64,000 nucleotides of DNA. Origin: Bacillota bacterium (GTDB lineage: Bacteria; Bacillota; Clostridia; Oscillospirales; Ruminococcaceae). The notes beneath the pieces were generated by a model that was not told where the DNA came from, made no database searches, and saw only the letters and a list, made by a program, of their open reading frames with translations. Both the position numbers and the translations under genes were made by a program. Shown here one piece after another: positions 35,014 through 43,890 of the stretch; the first letter of the stretch is position 1; each line of letters begins with the position of its first letter. Location of the stretch: the NCBI GenBank assembly GCA_023418925.1, contig JAEZYS010000014.1, positions 36,637 through 100,636 of the forward strand. Reading direction: 5' to 3'.

Positions 35014-35042
35014 TAGAAATTTTATTATTTTTGTAGTATAAT
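35014..35042 (+). promoter_or_regulatory. probable promoter of the cysteine desulfurase-thiI pair
   Basis: Weak -35 TAGAAA, 17-base spacer, consensus TATAAT. Transcripts would start near 35050 and carry the inverted-repeat element 35057-35151 in the leader. Confidence 0.5.
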
Positions 35043-35056
35043 TATATTAGTTATAT

Positions 35057-35151
35057 TAAGGAAGAAACTGATTAAGCCAATGGCATCAATTCAAAACGAT
35101 GAATAAACTCAATTAAGCGGCAACGGAATTGATTTAATCAAAGCTTCCTTA
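35057..35151. mobile_element. MITE-like terminal inverted repeat element, copy 1
   Basis: About 95 bp bounded by TAAGGAAG...TGATTAA and its inverse TTAATCA...CTTCCTTA. A second element with the same ends and similar size lies at 47457-47549. It contains no reading frame of note and fits a non-autonomous miniature element. Confidence 0.5.
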
Positions 35152-35178
35152 GAAGTGTCTGAAAGGAATATGAATTGG

Positions 35179-36318
35179 ATGATATATCTTGATAATGCGG
35201 CTACAACAAAACCATGTGAACCTGCTGTAAGTGCGGCATTCAAATGTATGGTAGAGGATTTTGGAAATCCATCCTCATTACATAAACTCGGAATTCAGGC
35301 TGAAATGCTAATTGACGAGGCAAGAAAAGCAGTAGCGGCTGCTCTTGTTTGTGACCCACAGTGTGTTACTTTTACTTCTAGTGCAACAGAATCAAACAAC
35401 ACAGCTGTTTATGGTGCTGTTGAAAACTATGGAAGACGTAAAAAGAAAATTGTTATCAGCGAAATTGAACATTCCTCCATTGCAGCTCCTGTAAAATATC
35501 TTGAAGAACATGGGGGTTATGAAGTTATCAGAATACCTGCAGAATACAATGGTGAGGTTGATGCTGATTCGTTTATAAAAGCTATTGATGACAAAACCTG
35601 TTTTGTTTCATGTATGTTTGTCAACAATGAAACAGGTGCAATCCAGCCTGTAAAAAAGATTTTTTCATATATAAAAAGAAACTTCCCTGAATGTATCACT
35701 CATTGTGATGCCGTACAGGCTTTTCTAAAAATTCCTATAAAAGCTGCTGAACTTTATGCAGATGTTATAACTGTTTCAGGACATAAAGTCCACGCTGTAA
35801 AGGGTGTCGGCGCAATGTATATAAAGAAAGGCATACGTATTGCTCCTCTTATGTATGGCGGAGGACAGGAAAAGGGGCTGCGTTCAGGTACAGAATCCGT
35901 TCCTCTGATTGCAGCATTTGGAGCAGCAGCAAGAGCTTTGCTTCCTACAATGTCTACTGCATATAATAATGCTGAAATAATAAACAGCTATCTTCTGAAA
36001 AAACTTAAAAAATTGGATTTTGTAGTTGTAAATTCAGTTGCTGAACATGCTTCTCCGTTCATTACAAACATATCTGTTCCAGGAATTCGTTCTGAAATAA
36101 TGCTTCATTACCTCGAAAGCAAGAACATTTATGTTTCAAGCGGATCTGCTTGTTCAAAAGGTACTGGAAGTTCTGTTCTGAAATCAATGGGACTTAATGA
36201 AAAACTTGCTGATACAGCAATCAGAATTTCTATTTCAAGAACTACAACTATGGGAGAAATAGACACATTAATAAATGCTTTGCAGGAGGGTTATTCCAGC
36301 CTTGCTAAGACAAAATAA
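35179..36318 (+). CDS. cysteine desulfurase
   Basis: PLP enzyme releasing sulfur from cysteine, NifS/IscS family. Visible are MIYLDNAATTKP at the N-terminus, the PLP-contact SSATESNN, NNETGAIQP, HCDAVQAF, Schiff-base Lys in VSGHKVHAVKG, and GSACSKGTGSSVL with the catalytic cysteine near residue 330. The start at 35179 gives the standard N-terminus; GTG 35155 and ATG 35170 are possible but the latter is only 2 bases from AAAGGA. Being next to thiI, it likely supplies sulfur for tRNA thiolation. Confidence 0.93.
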   Translation: MIYLDNAATTKPCEPAVSAAFKCMVEDFGNPSSLHKLGIQAEMLIDEARKAVAAALVCDPQCVTFTSSATESNNTAVYGAVENYGRRKKKIVISEIEHSSIAAPVKYLEEHGGYEVIRIPAEYNGEVDADSFIKAIDDKTCFVSCMFVNNETGAIQPVKKIFSYIKRNFPECITHCDAVQAFLKIPIKAAELYADVITVSGHKVHAVKGVGAMYIKKGIRIAPLMYGGGQEKGLRSGTESVPLIAAFGAAARALLPTMSTAYNNAEIINSYLLKKLKKLDFVVVNSVAEHASPFITNISVPGIRSEIMLHYLESKNIYVSSGSACSKGTGSSVLKSMGLNEKLADTAIRISISRTTTMGEIDTLINALQEGYSSLAKTK

Positions 36319-36373
36319 CATTATACTATAAACTATTGAGAGGAGTACGCTTCCGACGGAGGCATATTGATAT

Positions 36374-37546
36374 ATGAAAGAGATAATTTTATTAAAAGAG
36401 GGCGAAATTGCATTAAAGGGATTAAACAAAAGAGCCTTTGAGGATGCATTTGTCAGAAATCTGCGCCGCAGACTTGATCCTATGGGCAAATTTGAATACA
36501 AAAGAGCACAGTCAATTATTTCTGTAATTCCGCAGAGTGATGATATTGATTTTGACGAAGCTTTTTCAAGAGCATCAAGGGTATTCGGTGCTGCTGCAAT
36601 ATGCAGAGCAATGGTTGTTGAAAAAGATTTTGAGAAAATCTGCGAACAGACACTTCTTTATATTGAAGACACAGTTGCATATGCAAGAACATTTAAGGTA
36701 GAGGCAAAGCGTGCAGACAAGCATTTTCCTATGACTTCACCTGAAATTTGCATGGAGCTTGGCGGCAGAATTCTTGAGAAATATCCGCATCTGACTGTTG
36801 ATATCCATAATCCGCAGGTTACAGTTGTTGTTGAAATCAGGGATAAATCCGCTTTCGTCCACACAGGTAATGTTCAGGCTGCGGGCGGTATTCCTGTCGG
36901 CACATCGGGTAAAGGTATGCTTCTGCTTTCAGGAGGAATTGACAGCCCTGTTGCAGGATATATGATGGCTAGGAGAGGTATTGAAATTTCAGCAATACAC
37001 TATGTTTCACCTCCTTATACATCTGAAAGAGCAAGAATGAAGGTTGAAAAGCTTTGTGAAAAGCTTACTCCTTACTGCGGAGATATTAAGTTCTACTGCG
37101 TTCCATTCACAGAAATTCAGGAAGCACTCAGGGATAACTGCCCTGAAGAACTTTTCACTATTATAATGAGAAGACTTATGATAGACATTGCACAGAGAAT
37201 TGCAAAGGAAAACAATATCCAGGCTCTTATAACAGGAGAAAGTGTCGGACAGGTTGCAAGCCAGACTATTGGTGCTATTGTTTGCACAGATGCTGTTTGT
37301 GAAATACCTATGTTCCGACCTGTTGTCGGTATGGACAAGACAGAAATCATTGAAATTTCAAGAAAGATAGATACTTTTGATATTTCAATTGAACCATATG
37401 AAGACTGCTGCACCGTATTTACACCAAAACATCCGAAAACAAGACCAGTTCTTGCTGATGTTGATGCAGCTCAGAAATCATTTGATTTTGAACCTATGAT
37501 TCAGAAAGCAGTAAATGATACTGAACTCAAGGTTATTAAACTATAA
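36374..37546 (+). CDS. thiI: tRNA sulfurtransferase ThiI
   Basis: Makes 4-thiouridine at position 8 of tRNA (and may feed thiamin synthesis). It has a ferredoxin-like and THUMP N-terminal part (about 1-165) and a PP-loop ATPase with SGGIDSPVAGYMMARRG near residue 182. ITGESVGQVASQTIG and the EPYEDCCTVFTPKHP segment are present. At 390 residues it lacks the C-terminal rhodanese domain of E. coli ThiI, as usual in Gram-positives, which rely on a dedicated desulfurase such as the gene just upstream. A GGAGG site lies about 14 bases ahead of the ATG. Confidence 0.95.
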   Translation: MKEIILLKEGEIALKGLNKRAFEDAFVRNLRRRLDPMGKFEYKRAQSIISVIPQSDDIDFDEAFSRASRVFGAAAICRAMVVEKDFEKICEQTLLYIEDTVAYARTFKVEAKRADKHFPMTSPEICMELGGRILEKYPHLTVDIHNPQVTVVVEIRDKSAFVHTGNVQAAGGIPVGTSGKGMLLLSGGIDSPVAGYMMARRGIEISAIHYVSPPYTSERARMKVEKLCEKLTPYCGDIKFYCVPFTEIQEALRDNCPEELFTIIMRRLMIDIAQRIAKENNIQALITGESVGQVASQTIGAIVCTDAVCEIPMFRPVVGMDKTEIIEISRKIDTFDISIEPYEDCCTVFTPKHPKTRPVLADVDAAQKSFDFEPMIQKAVNDTELKVIKL

Positions 37547-37594
37547 ATAAACACTTTATAGTTCTGACAAATATAACAAAAAAGTCATAATTTA

Positions 37595-37623
37595 TTGACA
37601 TGGTAGTGTATAAGTTGTATCAT
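37595..37623 (+). promoter_or_regulatory. promoter of the sortase cluster
   Basis: TTGACA, 17-base spacer, TATCAT, 70 bases ahead of the first sortase start. Confidence 0.75.
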
Positions 37624-37693
37624 ATAAAGTGTGTAGATGTATAAAAATAAAGAAAAATTTAAATAAAAATGTAACTTAGGAGATAAATAATTA

Positions 37694-38656
37694 ATGGCAC
37701 TTTCCAAAGAAGCTAAAAAAGCTTACCAAAAAGCTTTGAAAAGCAAGAAAAAGAAAAAAAGAGGACATTGGCTGTTAATTCAAAAGGGAGACAGCTTTAA
37801 AGAAAAAGTTAGCAAAATCATTACACAGATTGCAGTTCTTGTACTGATTGGCTGCGGAGTTATTCTCGGCAATGAGTTGAGATTGTCGCTTGATGCAAAG
37901 TTCCTTAACAGTTCTCTAAAGGAACTTTACTATACATATATAGATACAAGCAAGGGCGATGGCTCAGTTCTAGACAGCGCAAAAGAACTGCTGAAAATAA
38001 ACGCTGATACTGTCGGCTGGGTTCAGATTGACGATACAAATATTGCTCTTCCTGTTGTTCAGAAAAAGACCTCAGACGGCAATGAATACTATCTGAAAAC
38101 ATCGTTTGACGGCAGTACAAATAAGGCAGGAACTATATTCCTTGATAGACGTACTACGCTTGAAGCTTTTGAGCGCAGTGATAATCTTATTCTCTACGGT
38201 CACAATCAGAAGGATAAGACTATGTTCGGGGATCTTGCAAAATATAAGCATGACCTTGATTTTTACAAGAAACACCCTATGATTACTTTTGCTTCAAATT
38301 ATAACGTTGACCAGTACAAGATTTTTGCTTACTTTGTAACTCCTGTAAAGGAATCACAGACAAGCGACGGAGTATTGTTCAGATACCATAATTACGTTAA
38401 TTTTGATACAAAGGGTGATTATCAGAGATTTGTTGACATGGCAATGGAAAGAACACAGGTCATAACCCCTGTTGATTTACAGTATGGTGATGAATTCCTG
38501 ACTTTATCAACATGCAGCAATGAATTTGAACCATCAAGATTTGTTGTAATTGCAAGAAAAGTAAGAGACGGTGAAAGTGCAGAGGTTGACGTTGAAAGCG
38601 CATATATAAATACCAATGCCAAGGAACCGGATTGGAATGTAATTTACAACAAGTAA
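37694..38656 (+). CDS. class B sortase, paralogue 1
   Basis: Membrane-anchored transpeptidase, 320 residues. It has a basic N-terminus (KSKKKKKRG), one membrane helix (about 50-68, IAVLVLIGCGVILG), then the sortase barrel. Catalytic His near 170 in LYGHNQKDKTMFG, Cys near 274 in TLSTCSNEFEPSRFV, and Arg in the same block. YGHNQKDKTMFG and the LSTCS motif place it in class B. It is first of four tandem paralogues and has a TTAGGAGA site. Its substrate motif and target are not identifiable here. Confidence 0.93.
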   Translation: MALSKEAKKAYQKALKSKKKKKRGHWLLIQKGDSFKEKVSKIITQIAVLVLIGCGVILGNELRLSLDAKFLNSSLKELYYTYIDTSKGDGSVLDSAKELLKINADTVGWVQIDDTNIALPVVQKKTSDGNEYYLKTSFDGSTNKAGTIFLDRRTTLEAFERSDNLILYGHNQKDKTMFGDLAKYKHDLDFYKKHPMITFASNYNVDQYKIFAYFVTPVKESQTSDGVLFRYHNYVNFDTKGDYQRFVDMAMERTQVITPVDLQYGDEFLTLSTCSNEFEPSRFVVIARKVRDGESAEVDVESAYINTNAKEPDWNVIYNK

Positions 38657-38756
38657 TTTATTTTAATGAGCTTTTTGTAATTTACAGAGGTAATGGAATA
38701 ATCAGCTCAAAACATCAAAAAGGAGGTATGCTCTGTCTTGGAGCATAGTCACACCA

Positions 38757-39740
38757 ATGAGTTCAAAAAAATCTCAAAAAAGTTTTATAAAGAAAATTAT
38801 ACCTTTAAAAGGTGATTCTATAACTGAAATTATCAGAAAAGTATCTGTATTGGTTGCTTCTGCTGTATTAATAGTATGTCTATTTCTTCTAGCTTCAGAT
38901 GCAATTGATAAAATCAGAACAAAGAAACTGATTGAAGAACAGCAAGCCCAGCATACAGAAACTGTAATTATTACAGAAGAAACAACTTCTCCTGAAACAG
39001 AGGTCAGCGTTTCCGAAACAGAGCCTCCTCCCCTTGTGGTTCTTCCGCAGATGCAGAGCTTTGTTGACGATAATCCTGATACTGCAGGATGGATCAAGGT
39101 TGACAACACTCAGATTGACAACGTCGTTGTGCAGGCAGAAGATAACAATTACTATCTTGACAAGGACTTTAACGGAAATAAGGCACAGGCAGGTACTATA
39201 TATATAGACTACCGCTGTATTGCTAATGACTACGATAAAAATCAGAGTGATAACATCATTATATATGGACATAACCAGAAAAATGGCACCATGTTCGGCA
39301 CTCTCAAAGATTACAAGATTACTCAAAGTCGTACAGAAAACTTCGATTTCTATTGTGAAAATCCGACATTTACTTTCTCAAATCTTTATGAAGAATATAC
39401 TTATAAAATAATTGCAATGTTTATTATCGAAGTCGAACCACGTCAGACACGGGATGGCGTAATATTTGATTATCATAACTATATAAACTTCACGCCAAAC
39501 AGAAGCTTTGACACATGGAAATCAAACATCCTTGACCGTACAGCTGTAAATACAGGTGTAGACTTTAACGAGGATGATCAGTTTATAACACTTTCTACAT
39601 GCTCAAATGAGTTTGAGCCATCAAGATTTGTTGTTATAGGAAGAAAAGTTCGTGACGGGGAAAGTTCCAGAGTGGATACTTCAAAGGCAGAACTGAATAC
39701 AGATGCCAAAGAACCTGATCTGAACTTTATATACAGTTAA
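38757..39740 (+). CDS. class B sortase, paralogue 2
   Basis: 327 residues, one membrane helix (about 29-50), then a Thr/Glu-rich stalk of about 40 residues (TVIITEETTSPETEVSVSE) that paralogue 1 lacks, then the class B catalytic domain. His near 172 (IIYGHNQKNGTMFG), Cys near 282 (TLSTCSNEFEPSRFV) and the following Arg are intact. The end EPDLNFIYS parallels paralogue 1. AAAGGAGG lies about 40 bases upstream of the ATG, further than usual; ATG 38757 is kept because the frame opens there. Confidence 0.9.
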   Translation: MSSKKSQKSFIKKIIPLKGDSITEIIRKVSVLVASAVLIVCLFLLASDAIDKIRTKKLIEEQQAQHTETVIITEETTSPETEVSVSETEPPPLVVLPQMQSFVDDNPDTAGWIKVDNTQIDNVVVQAEDNNYYLDKDFNGNKAQAGTIYIDYRCIANDYDKNQSDNIIIYGHNQKNGTMFGTLKDYKITQSRTENFDFYCENPTFTFSNLYEEYTYKIIAMFIIEVEPRQTRDGVIFDYHNYINFTPNRSFDTWKSNILDRTAVNTGVDFNEDDQFITLSTCSNEFEPSRFVVIGRKVRDGESSRVDTSKAELNTDAKEPDLNFIYS

Positions 39741-39760
39741 TAAACAGAGGTTTTTTATTT

Positions 39761-41296
39761 ATGTCACTGAATATCAAAGGCAATTCCGATGAAAATGAAC
39801 ACAATGATACTGAAAACAACTATACGGTTGACAGTATTCTGGAAGAATATAATTTCAAAACGCACAGTGATGACAATTATGATATAAAAGAAGATAACAA
39901 CGAACCCGAGGATCTTTCCGAAGAGATTCCGTTATCAATGCTTGACGGAACTGAGCATACCCATGAATATAACCATCAGGTAGATAACCTTCAAATTGAC
40001 AGGCATGAAAACAAAAAAAGTATGGGAATACTTAACTCACTATTTCCACATAAGGGAGACGGAGCATTTGAAACTGTCAGGAAACTTGTATTTCTGGCAG
40101 GATGTATTGTTCTTATTATAGGCACTTGTATTCTTATCAGTACTTTTATTCAGTCACGAATTGCATTGGCTGATCAGGAAAAAATCAGACAGTTCGTGGA
40201 ATCTGATGTAACAACAATGACTGACGAAAACGGAAATATCATTACTATTGCACCTACTGATGAGGAGCTTGCTGAAAGAAGCTCAGAGATTATTTCCCAC
40301 TATAAAAGTCAGAATGATGACGTAAGAGGATTTTTGTCAATTCAGAGTGCAGGAATTTATCAGCCTGTTGTTCAGGGTGATGACAACGATTATTATCTTA
40401 CTCATACATACTACAACAGCTATAACAAGGCCGGCGCAATCTTTATGGATTACCGCTGTGTTATTGAAGAAGATTACATGTCCCCTAACATTGTTTTATA
40501 TGGTCATAACCAGAAAGACGGAACAATGTTCGGCAATCTAAAGGAATACAAACATAACGTTGATTACTATAAACAAAATCCTATGTTCACCTTCAGTACT
40601 GAATATGATGTAGGTCAATATGTTATATTCGGATACTTTGTCACAAATACACTTGCAAAACAGGACAGCCACGGCGAAGTATTCCATTACCATGATTACG
40701 AAGAAGAACTTAATGATGAAAACACATTCAACTGGTATATGGGTGAAATCTATGAGAGAAATCAGATTATCACACCTGTTGATGTAAGATACGGCGACCA
40801 GTTGATTTGCCTTTCAACATGTAGTGATGAGTATTCAAATGTTAGATTTGTTATCTATGCCCGTAAGCTTAGGGAAAATGAAACTGCTGACAGCTTTGAT
40901 TTCTCAACTGCAGTTATAAATCCTGACGCAAGGACACTGGATTATTATGCTATTACTTCTGGCATGACGTATACCACAACTACTTTTGAAACTTCACCGG
41001 ATATATCATACAGATATGCTCTTGTATATGACCCTGAAATATCTGACTACCGCATGGATACAGTCACATATTCAGATGAAGAAGAGACTACAACAGGCGT
41101 TCCGTCGGATACTGAAGAATTACAAAAAAAAAGGACAAGTAAATCAACTAAGAAATCCACGAAAAAAACCACTTCAGAAACTTATGAGACTCCTTTCTTT
41201 TCAGAATATATTGAAAGTGACATTTCTGATGTAACAGAAGCACCTTTGGATGAATCAGCTGAAACTGAAACCGTAACAGCAGATTCACTTCAATAA
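39761..41296 (+). CDS. class B sortase, paralogue 3, with long N- and C-terminal extensions
   Basis: 511 residues, the largest of the four. A cytosolic acidic extension (about 1-88) precedes the membrane helix (about 110-130). The catalytic domain has His in LYGHNQKDGTMFG, Cys in CLSTCSDEYSNVRFV and Arg. It is followed by about 120 residues rich in Thr, Ser, Lys and Glu (TSKSTKKSTKKTTSE), an unusual tail after a sortase domain that looks disordered and could contact the wall or other proteins. It starts 20 bases after paralogue 2. Confidence 0.9.
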   Translation: MSLNIKGNSDENEHNDTENNYTVDSILEEYNFKTHSDDNYDIKEDNNEPEDLSEEIPLSMLDGTEHTHEYNHQVDNLQIDRHENKKSMGILNSLFPHKGDGAFETVRKLVFLAGCIVLIIGTCILISTFIQSRIALADQEKIRQFVESDVTTMTDENGNIITIAPTDEELAERSSEIISHYKSQNDDVRGFLSIQSAGIYQPVVQGDDNDYYLTHTYYNSYNKAGAIFMDYRCVIEEDYMSPNIVLYGHNQKDGTMFGNLKEYKHNVDYYKQNPMFTFSTEYDVGQYVIFGYFVTNTLAKQDSHGEVFHYHDYEEELNDENTFNWYMGEIYERNQIITPVDVRYGDQLICLSTCSDEYSNVRFVIYARKLRENETADSFDFSTAVINPDARTLDYYAITSGMTYTTTTFETSPDISYRYALVYDPEISDYRMDTVTYSDEEETTTGVPSDTEELQKKRTSKSTKKSTKKTTSETYETPFFSEYIESDISDVTEAPLDESAETETVTADSLQ

Positions 41297-41375
41297 AAAT
41301 ATATAGTTTTAAATACTTAAAACCGCAATTTTTGTTTAAATCTATTATGCAAATTCAGAAAGGATGGGCAAATAA

Positions 41376-42419
41376 ATGGCGATATCAGATGAAGCTAATT
41401 ACAAACCAAGATATAAAGAAAGTCCGAAAAAGAAAGAAAAAAAGGGCTTTGTAAAAAGTTTTATCCCACAGAAAGATGACAGTAAAAAAGAAGTTATCAG
41501 CAAAGTAATTGTACTTGCATGTATTGTTGTTCTTATTGCCTGCGGCATTATTCTCGGCTCTTATTTTTATGAGATGTATGAAGCAAAGAAAAACAATGAT
41601 ACTATCAAGCTTATATACCAGCAGTCCCAATCAGGAACTATTCAGAACAACAATACTCTTCAAAAAAATGAAGCAGGAGAGATTGTAAGACCCCCTCTCG
41701 TTAATCTTCCTGCTGCTGAACAATTTCTTGAGATTAACAAGGATACTGTAGGATACCTCAGAATTCCTGAAATCATTGACGAAGTTGTAGTTCAGAGAAG
41801 CGATAATGAGTATTATCTTGATCATAACTTTTACGACAACCAGCGTCAATGCGGAACTATTTTTGCCGATTACAGGGCAACTATAAACACATATCCTGAT
41901 ATGATGTCCGATAATATTGTTTTCTATGGTCATAACCAGAAAGACGGAACAATGTTCGGTAATATGGACAAGTATAAATGGGATCCAAGCTATTGGCTTA
42001 GAAATCCGTTTGTTTACTTTGATACAAACTATTTCCAGGGTACATATGTTATAGTTTCTTCTTTCGTTACAAATACAGAGCCGGAACATGACAACGGTAA
42101 TGTGTTTGACTATCAGAACTTTGTAAACTTTGAAGAAACAGGCCCTCATTCATTTGATAATTTCGTAAAGGAAATTACTGAACGAAGCACAATTATTACA
42201 GGTGTTGATCTTCAGAAGGGTGACAAGTTCATCACTCTTTCAACATGCTCATATGAATGGGAACCATCCAGACACGTTATCATTGCAAGAAGGCTTCGTG
42301 ACAACGAAACAACAGACAGCTTTGATATGACTGTATTCCAGAAAAATCCCAATCCTAAGTGGCCTGCTATATATTACAAATACAACGGCGGTTCATATGA
42401 AGAGACACAGTCAGAGTAA
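41376..42419 (+). CDS. class B sortase, paralogue 4
   Basis: 347 residues: charged N-terminus (KESPKKKEKKG), membrane helix about 50-70 (VIVLACIVVLIACGIILG), catalytic domain with His in FYGHNQKDGTMFG, Cys in TLSTCSYEWEPSRHV and Arg. The active-site neighbourhood (SYEWEPSRH) differs from the SNEFEPSRF of paralogues 1 and 2, hinting at a different partner. AGAAAGGATGG precedes the start. Confidence 0.92.
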   Translation: MAISDEANYKPRYKESPKKKEKKGFVKSFIPQKDDSKKEVISKVIVLACIVVLIACGIILGSYFYEMYEAKKNNDTIKLIYQQSQSGTIQNNNTLQKNEAGEIVRPPLVNLPAAEQFLEINKDTVGYLRIPEIIDEVVVQRSDNEYYLDHNFYDNQRQCGTIFADYRATINTYPDMMSDNIVFYGHNQKDGTMFGNMDKYKWDPSYWLRNPFVYFDTNYFQGTYVIVSSFVTNTEPEHDNGNVFDYQNFVNFEETGPHSFDNFVKEITERSTIITGVDLQKGDKFITLSTCSYEWEPSRHVIIARRLRDNETTDSFDMTVFQKNPNPKWPAIYYKYNGGSYEETQSE

Positions 42420-42456
42420 GATACCTTGACAAGTTATTCTGAATAGGGGGAAGTAT

Positions 42457-43890
42457 ATGAAGACAAAAGCCATATTAAATACTGTAACAGCAATTCTGCT
42501 AGTCGGAACATTTTATGTCTTCACATTCTGTTTTATCAGAAATGTTGATGATGTTCAAATATCTGAAGATTTAAGATACAGCTCCGGAAGTGAATCTTCT
42601 GATTCAGACTTGAGCTTTGATGGACTTGCAGAATCAGATTCTGGGGATATGCCTCAGTCTGAAATTATAATAATAACTGAGCCTCCGATTACAGAAGAAA
42701 TTACACAAAGCGTAGATATACATAGTGAATTTCAAGACGAAGAAAAAGACATTGATGATATAGAAAACGATGAAGCACTATATGATGACAATAATGGTTT
42801 TGAAACTGTAAAAGCAACAAATGCTGGATTATTGGCTGAAAAAAAGGACAACGATTATTCGGCAATGAAGAAGGAAACCACCGTCAAAGAAACCACTGTC
42901 GTTGAAACTACTGTCACTGAAACTGAACCAGTCACAAAAAAGGTTACTACAGCCCCGATAATATTTACTGAATCTGTTCCTGTGACATTCACAGAAACTA
43001 CTGTTGTTACAACTATACCTGTTTATGTTACATCTGTTCCTGATATTGTTATTTCTGCTGATGATTATTCTAACAATTTTTCTAACAATACACCTGTAAC
43101 AAACCCTGTACAAGGAAATGGATGGAACGAAAGCCTTTCTGTTAAAATCAACGGGTCTGTTCAAACAATGGATGCTTATACACTTGTCTGCATGATAGTT
43201 GCAAATGAAGTGTCATCAAGTTTTTCTGACGAGGCAATAAAGGCTCAGGCAGTAGCAGCATATTCATATGTCAAGTACAACAATTTAGTGGGATTATACC
43301 CTTATGTGCTTGCTTCAAATAATGTTTCCGAGAAAATAAAGAGAAATGTTTCTGCCGTAAGCGGAGTAGGCTGCTATTATAACGGCAGTATTGCACAGAC
43401 TGTTTACTGCTCATCAACAGCAGGATATTCGTCTTCTGCCTCTAATGTATGGGGTACAAACGTTCCATACCTGGTAAGCGTTCCTTGCAATGTTGATTTG
43501 TCAGGTGATCCGAACTACGGAGTTACAAGAACTTTTTCAGAAAGTGAAATAAGAAGCTACCTTGAAAGTAATCTTGGAATTCAGCTTTCTTCTGACCCTT
43601 CAAACTGGATTAAAATAACGTCTTATTTAGACACGTCATATGTCGGAACAGTAAGTATTGATGGTCAGAAAACCATTTCGGGCAGATATCTAAGGGAGAA
43701 TGTCATGGGATTCAGACTTAAAAGTGCAAGTTTCGATGTTACATACAGTAATGGTCAGTTTGTTTTCACTACATATGGTTATGGTCATGGCGTTGGCATG
43801 AGTCAGAATGGAGCGAATATTCTTGCTAATCAAGGATATACATATACTGATATACTCAAATATTACTATACGGGGATAACTGTACAATGA
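42457..43890 (+). CDS. SpoIID/LytB-domain cell wall protein
   Basis: Exported protein of 477 residues. It has an N-terminal membrane anchor (about 8-28), an acidic then Thr/Val-rich low-complexity stalk (about 40-205, ETTVKETTVVETTVTETEP), and a C-terminal SpoIID domain (about 230-477). The domain's catalytic-type Glu is in MIVANEVSSSF, with AQAVAAYSYVK, VYCSSTAGYSSSA, and the ending YGYGHGVGMSQNGANILA. SpoIID proteins are lytic transglycosylases acting on denuded glycan. Its place directly after four sortases suggests a shared wall task. The start has AGGGGGAAG. Confidence 0.88.
   Translation: MKTKAILNTVTAILLVGTFYVFTFCFIRNVDDVQISEDLRYSSGSESSDSDLSFDGLAESDSGDMPQSEIIIITEPPITEEITQSVDIHSEFQDEEKDIDDIENDEALYDDNNGFETVKATNAGLLAEKKDNDYSAMKKETTVKETTVVETTVTETEPVTKKVTTAPIIFTESVPVTFTETTVVTTIPVYVTSVPDIVISADDYSNNFSNNTPVTNPVQGNGWNESLSVKINGSVQTMDAYTLVCMIVANEVSSSFSDEAIKAQAVAAYSYVKYNNLVGLYPYVLASNNVSEKIKRNVSAVSGVGCYYNGSIAQTVYCSSTAGYSSSASNVWGTNVPYLVSVPCNVDLSGDPNYGVTRTFSESEIRSYLESNLGIQLSSDPSNWIKITSYLDTSYVGTVSIDGQKTISGRYLRENVMGFRLKSASFDVTYSNGQFVFTTYGYGHGVGMSQNGANILANQGYTYTDILKYYYTGITVQ

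Noticed and set aside
35057..35151. Riboswitch or T-box in the desulfurase leader
   Set aside because: No T-box or known riboswitch motifs were seen, and a second element with the same ends sits in an unrelated intergenic place, which points to a mobile repeat.
38660..38756. Third copy of the double-hairpin repeat before sortase 2
   Set aside because: Only a short stretch (GCTTTTTGTAATTTACAGA, GGAATAA) is reminiscent; the GTGAAAA...TTTTCAC hairpin is missing.
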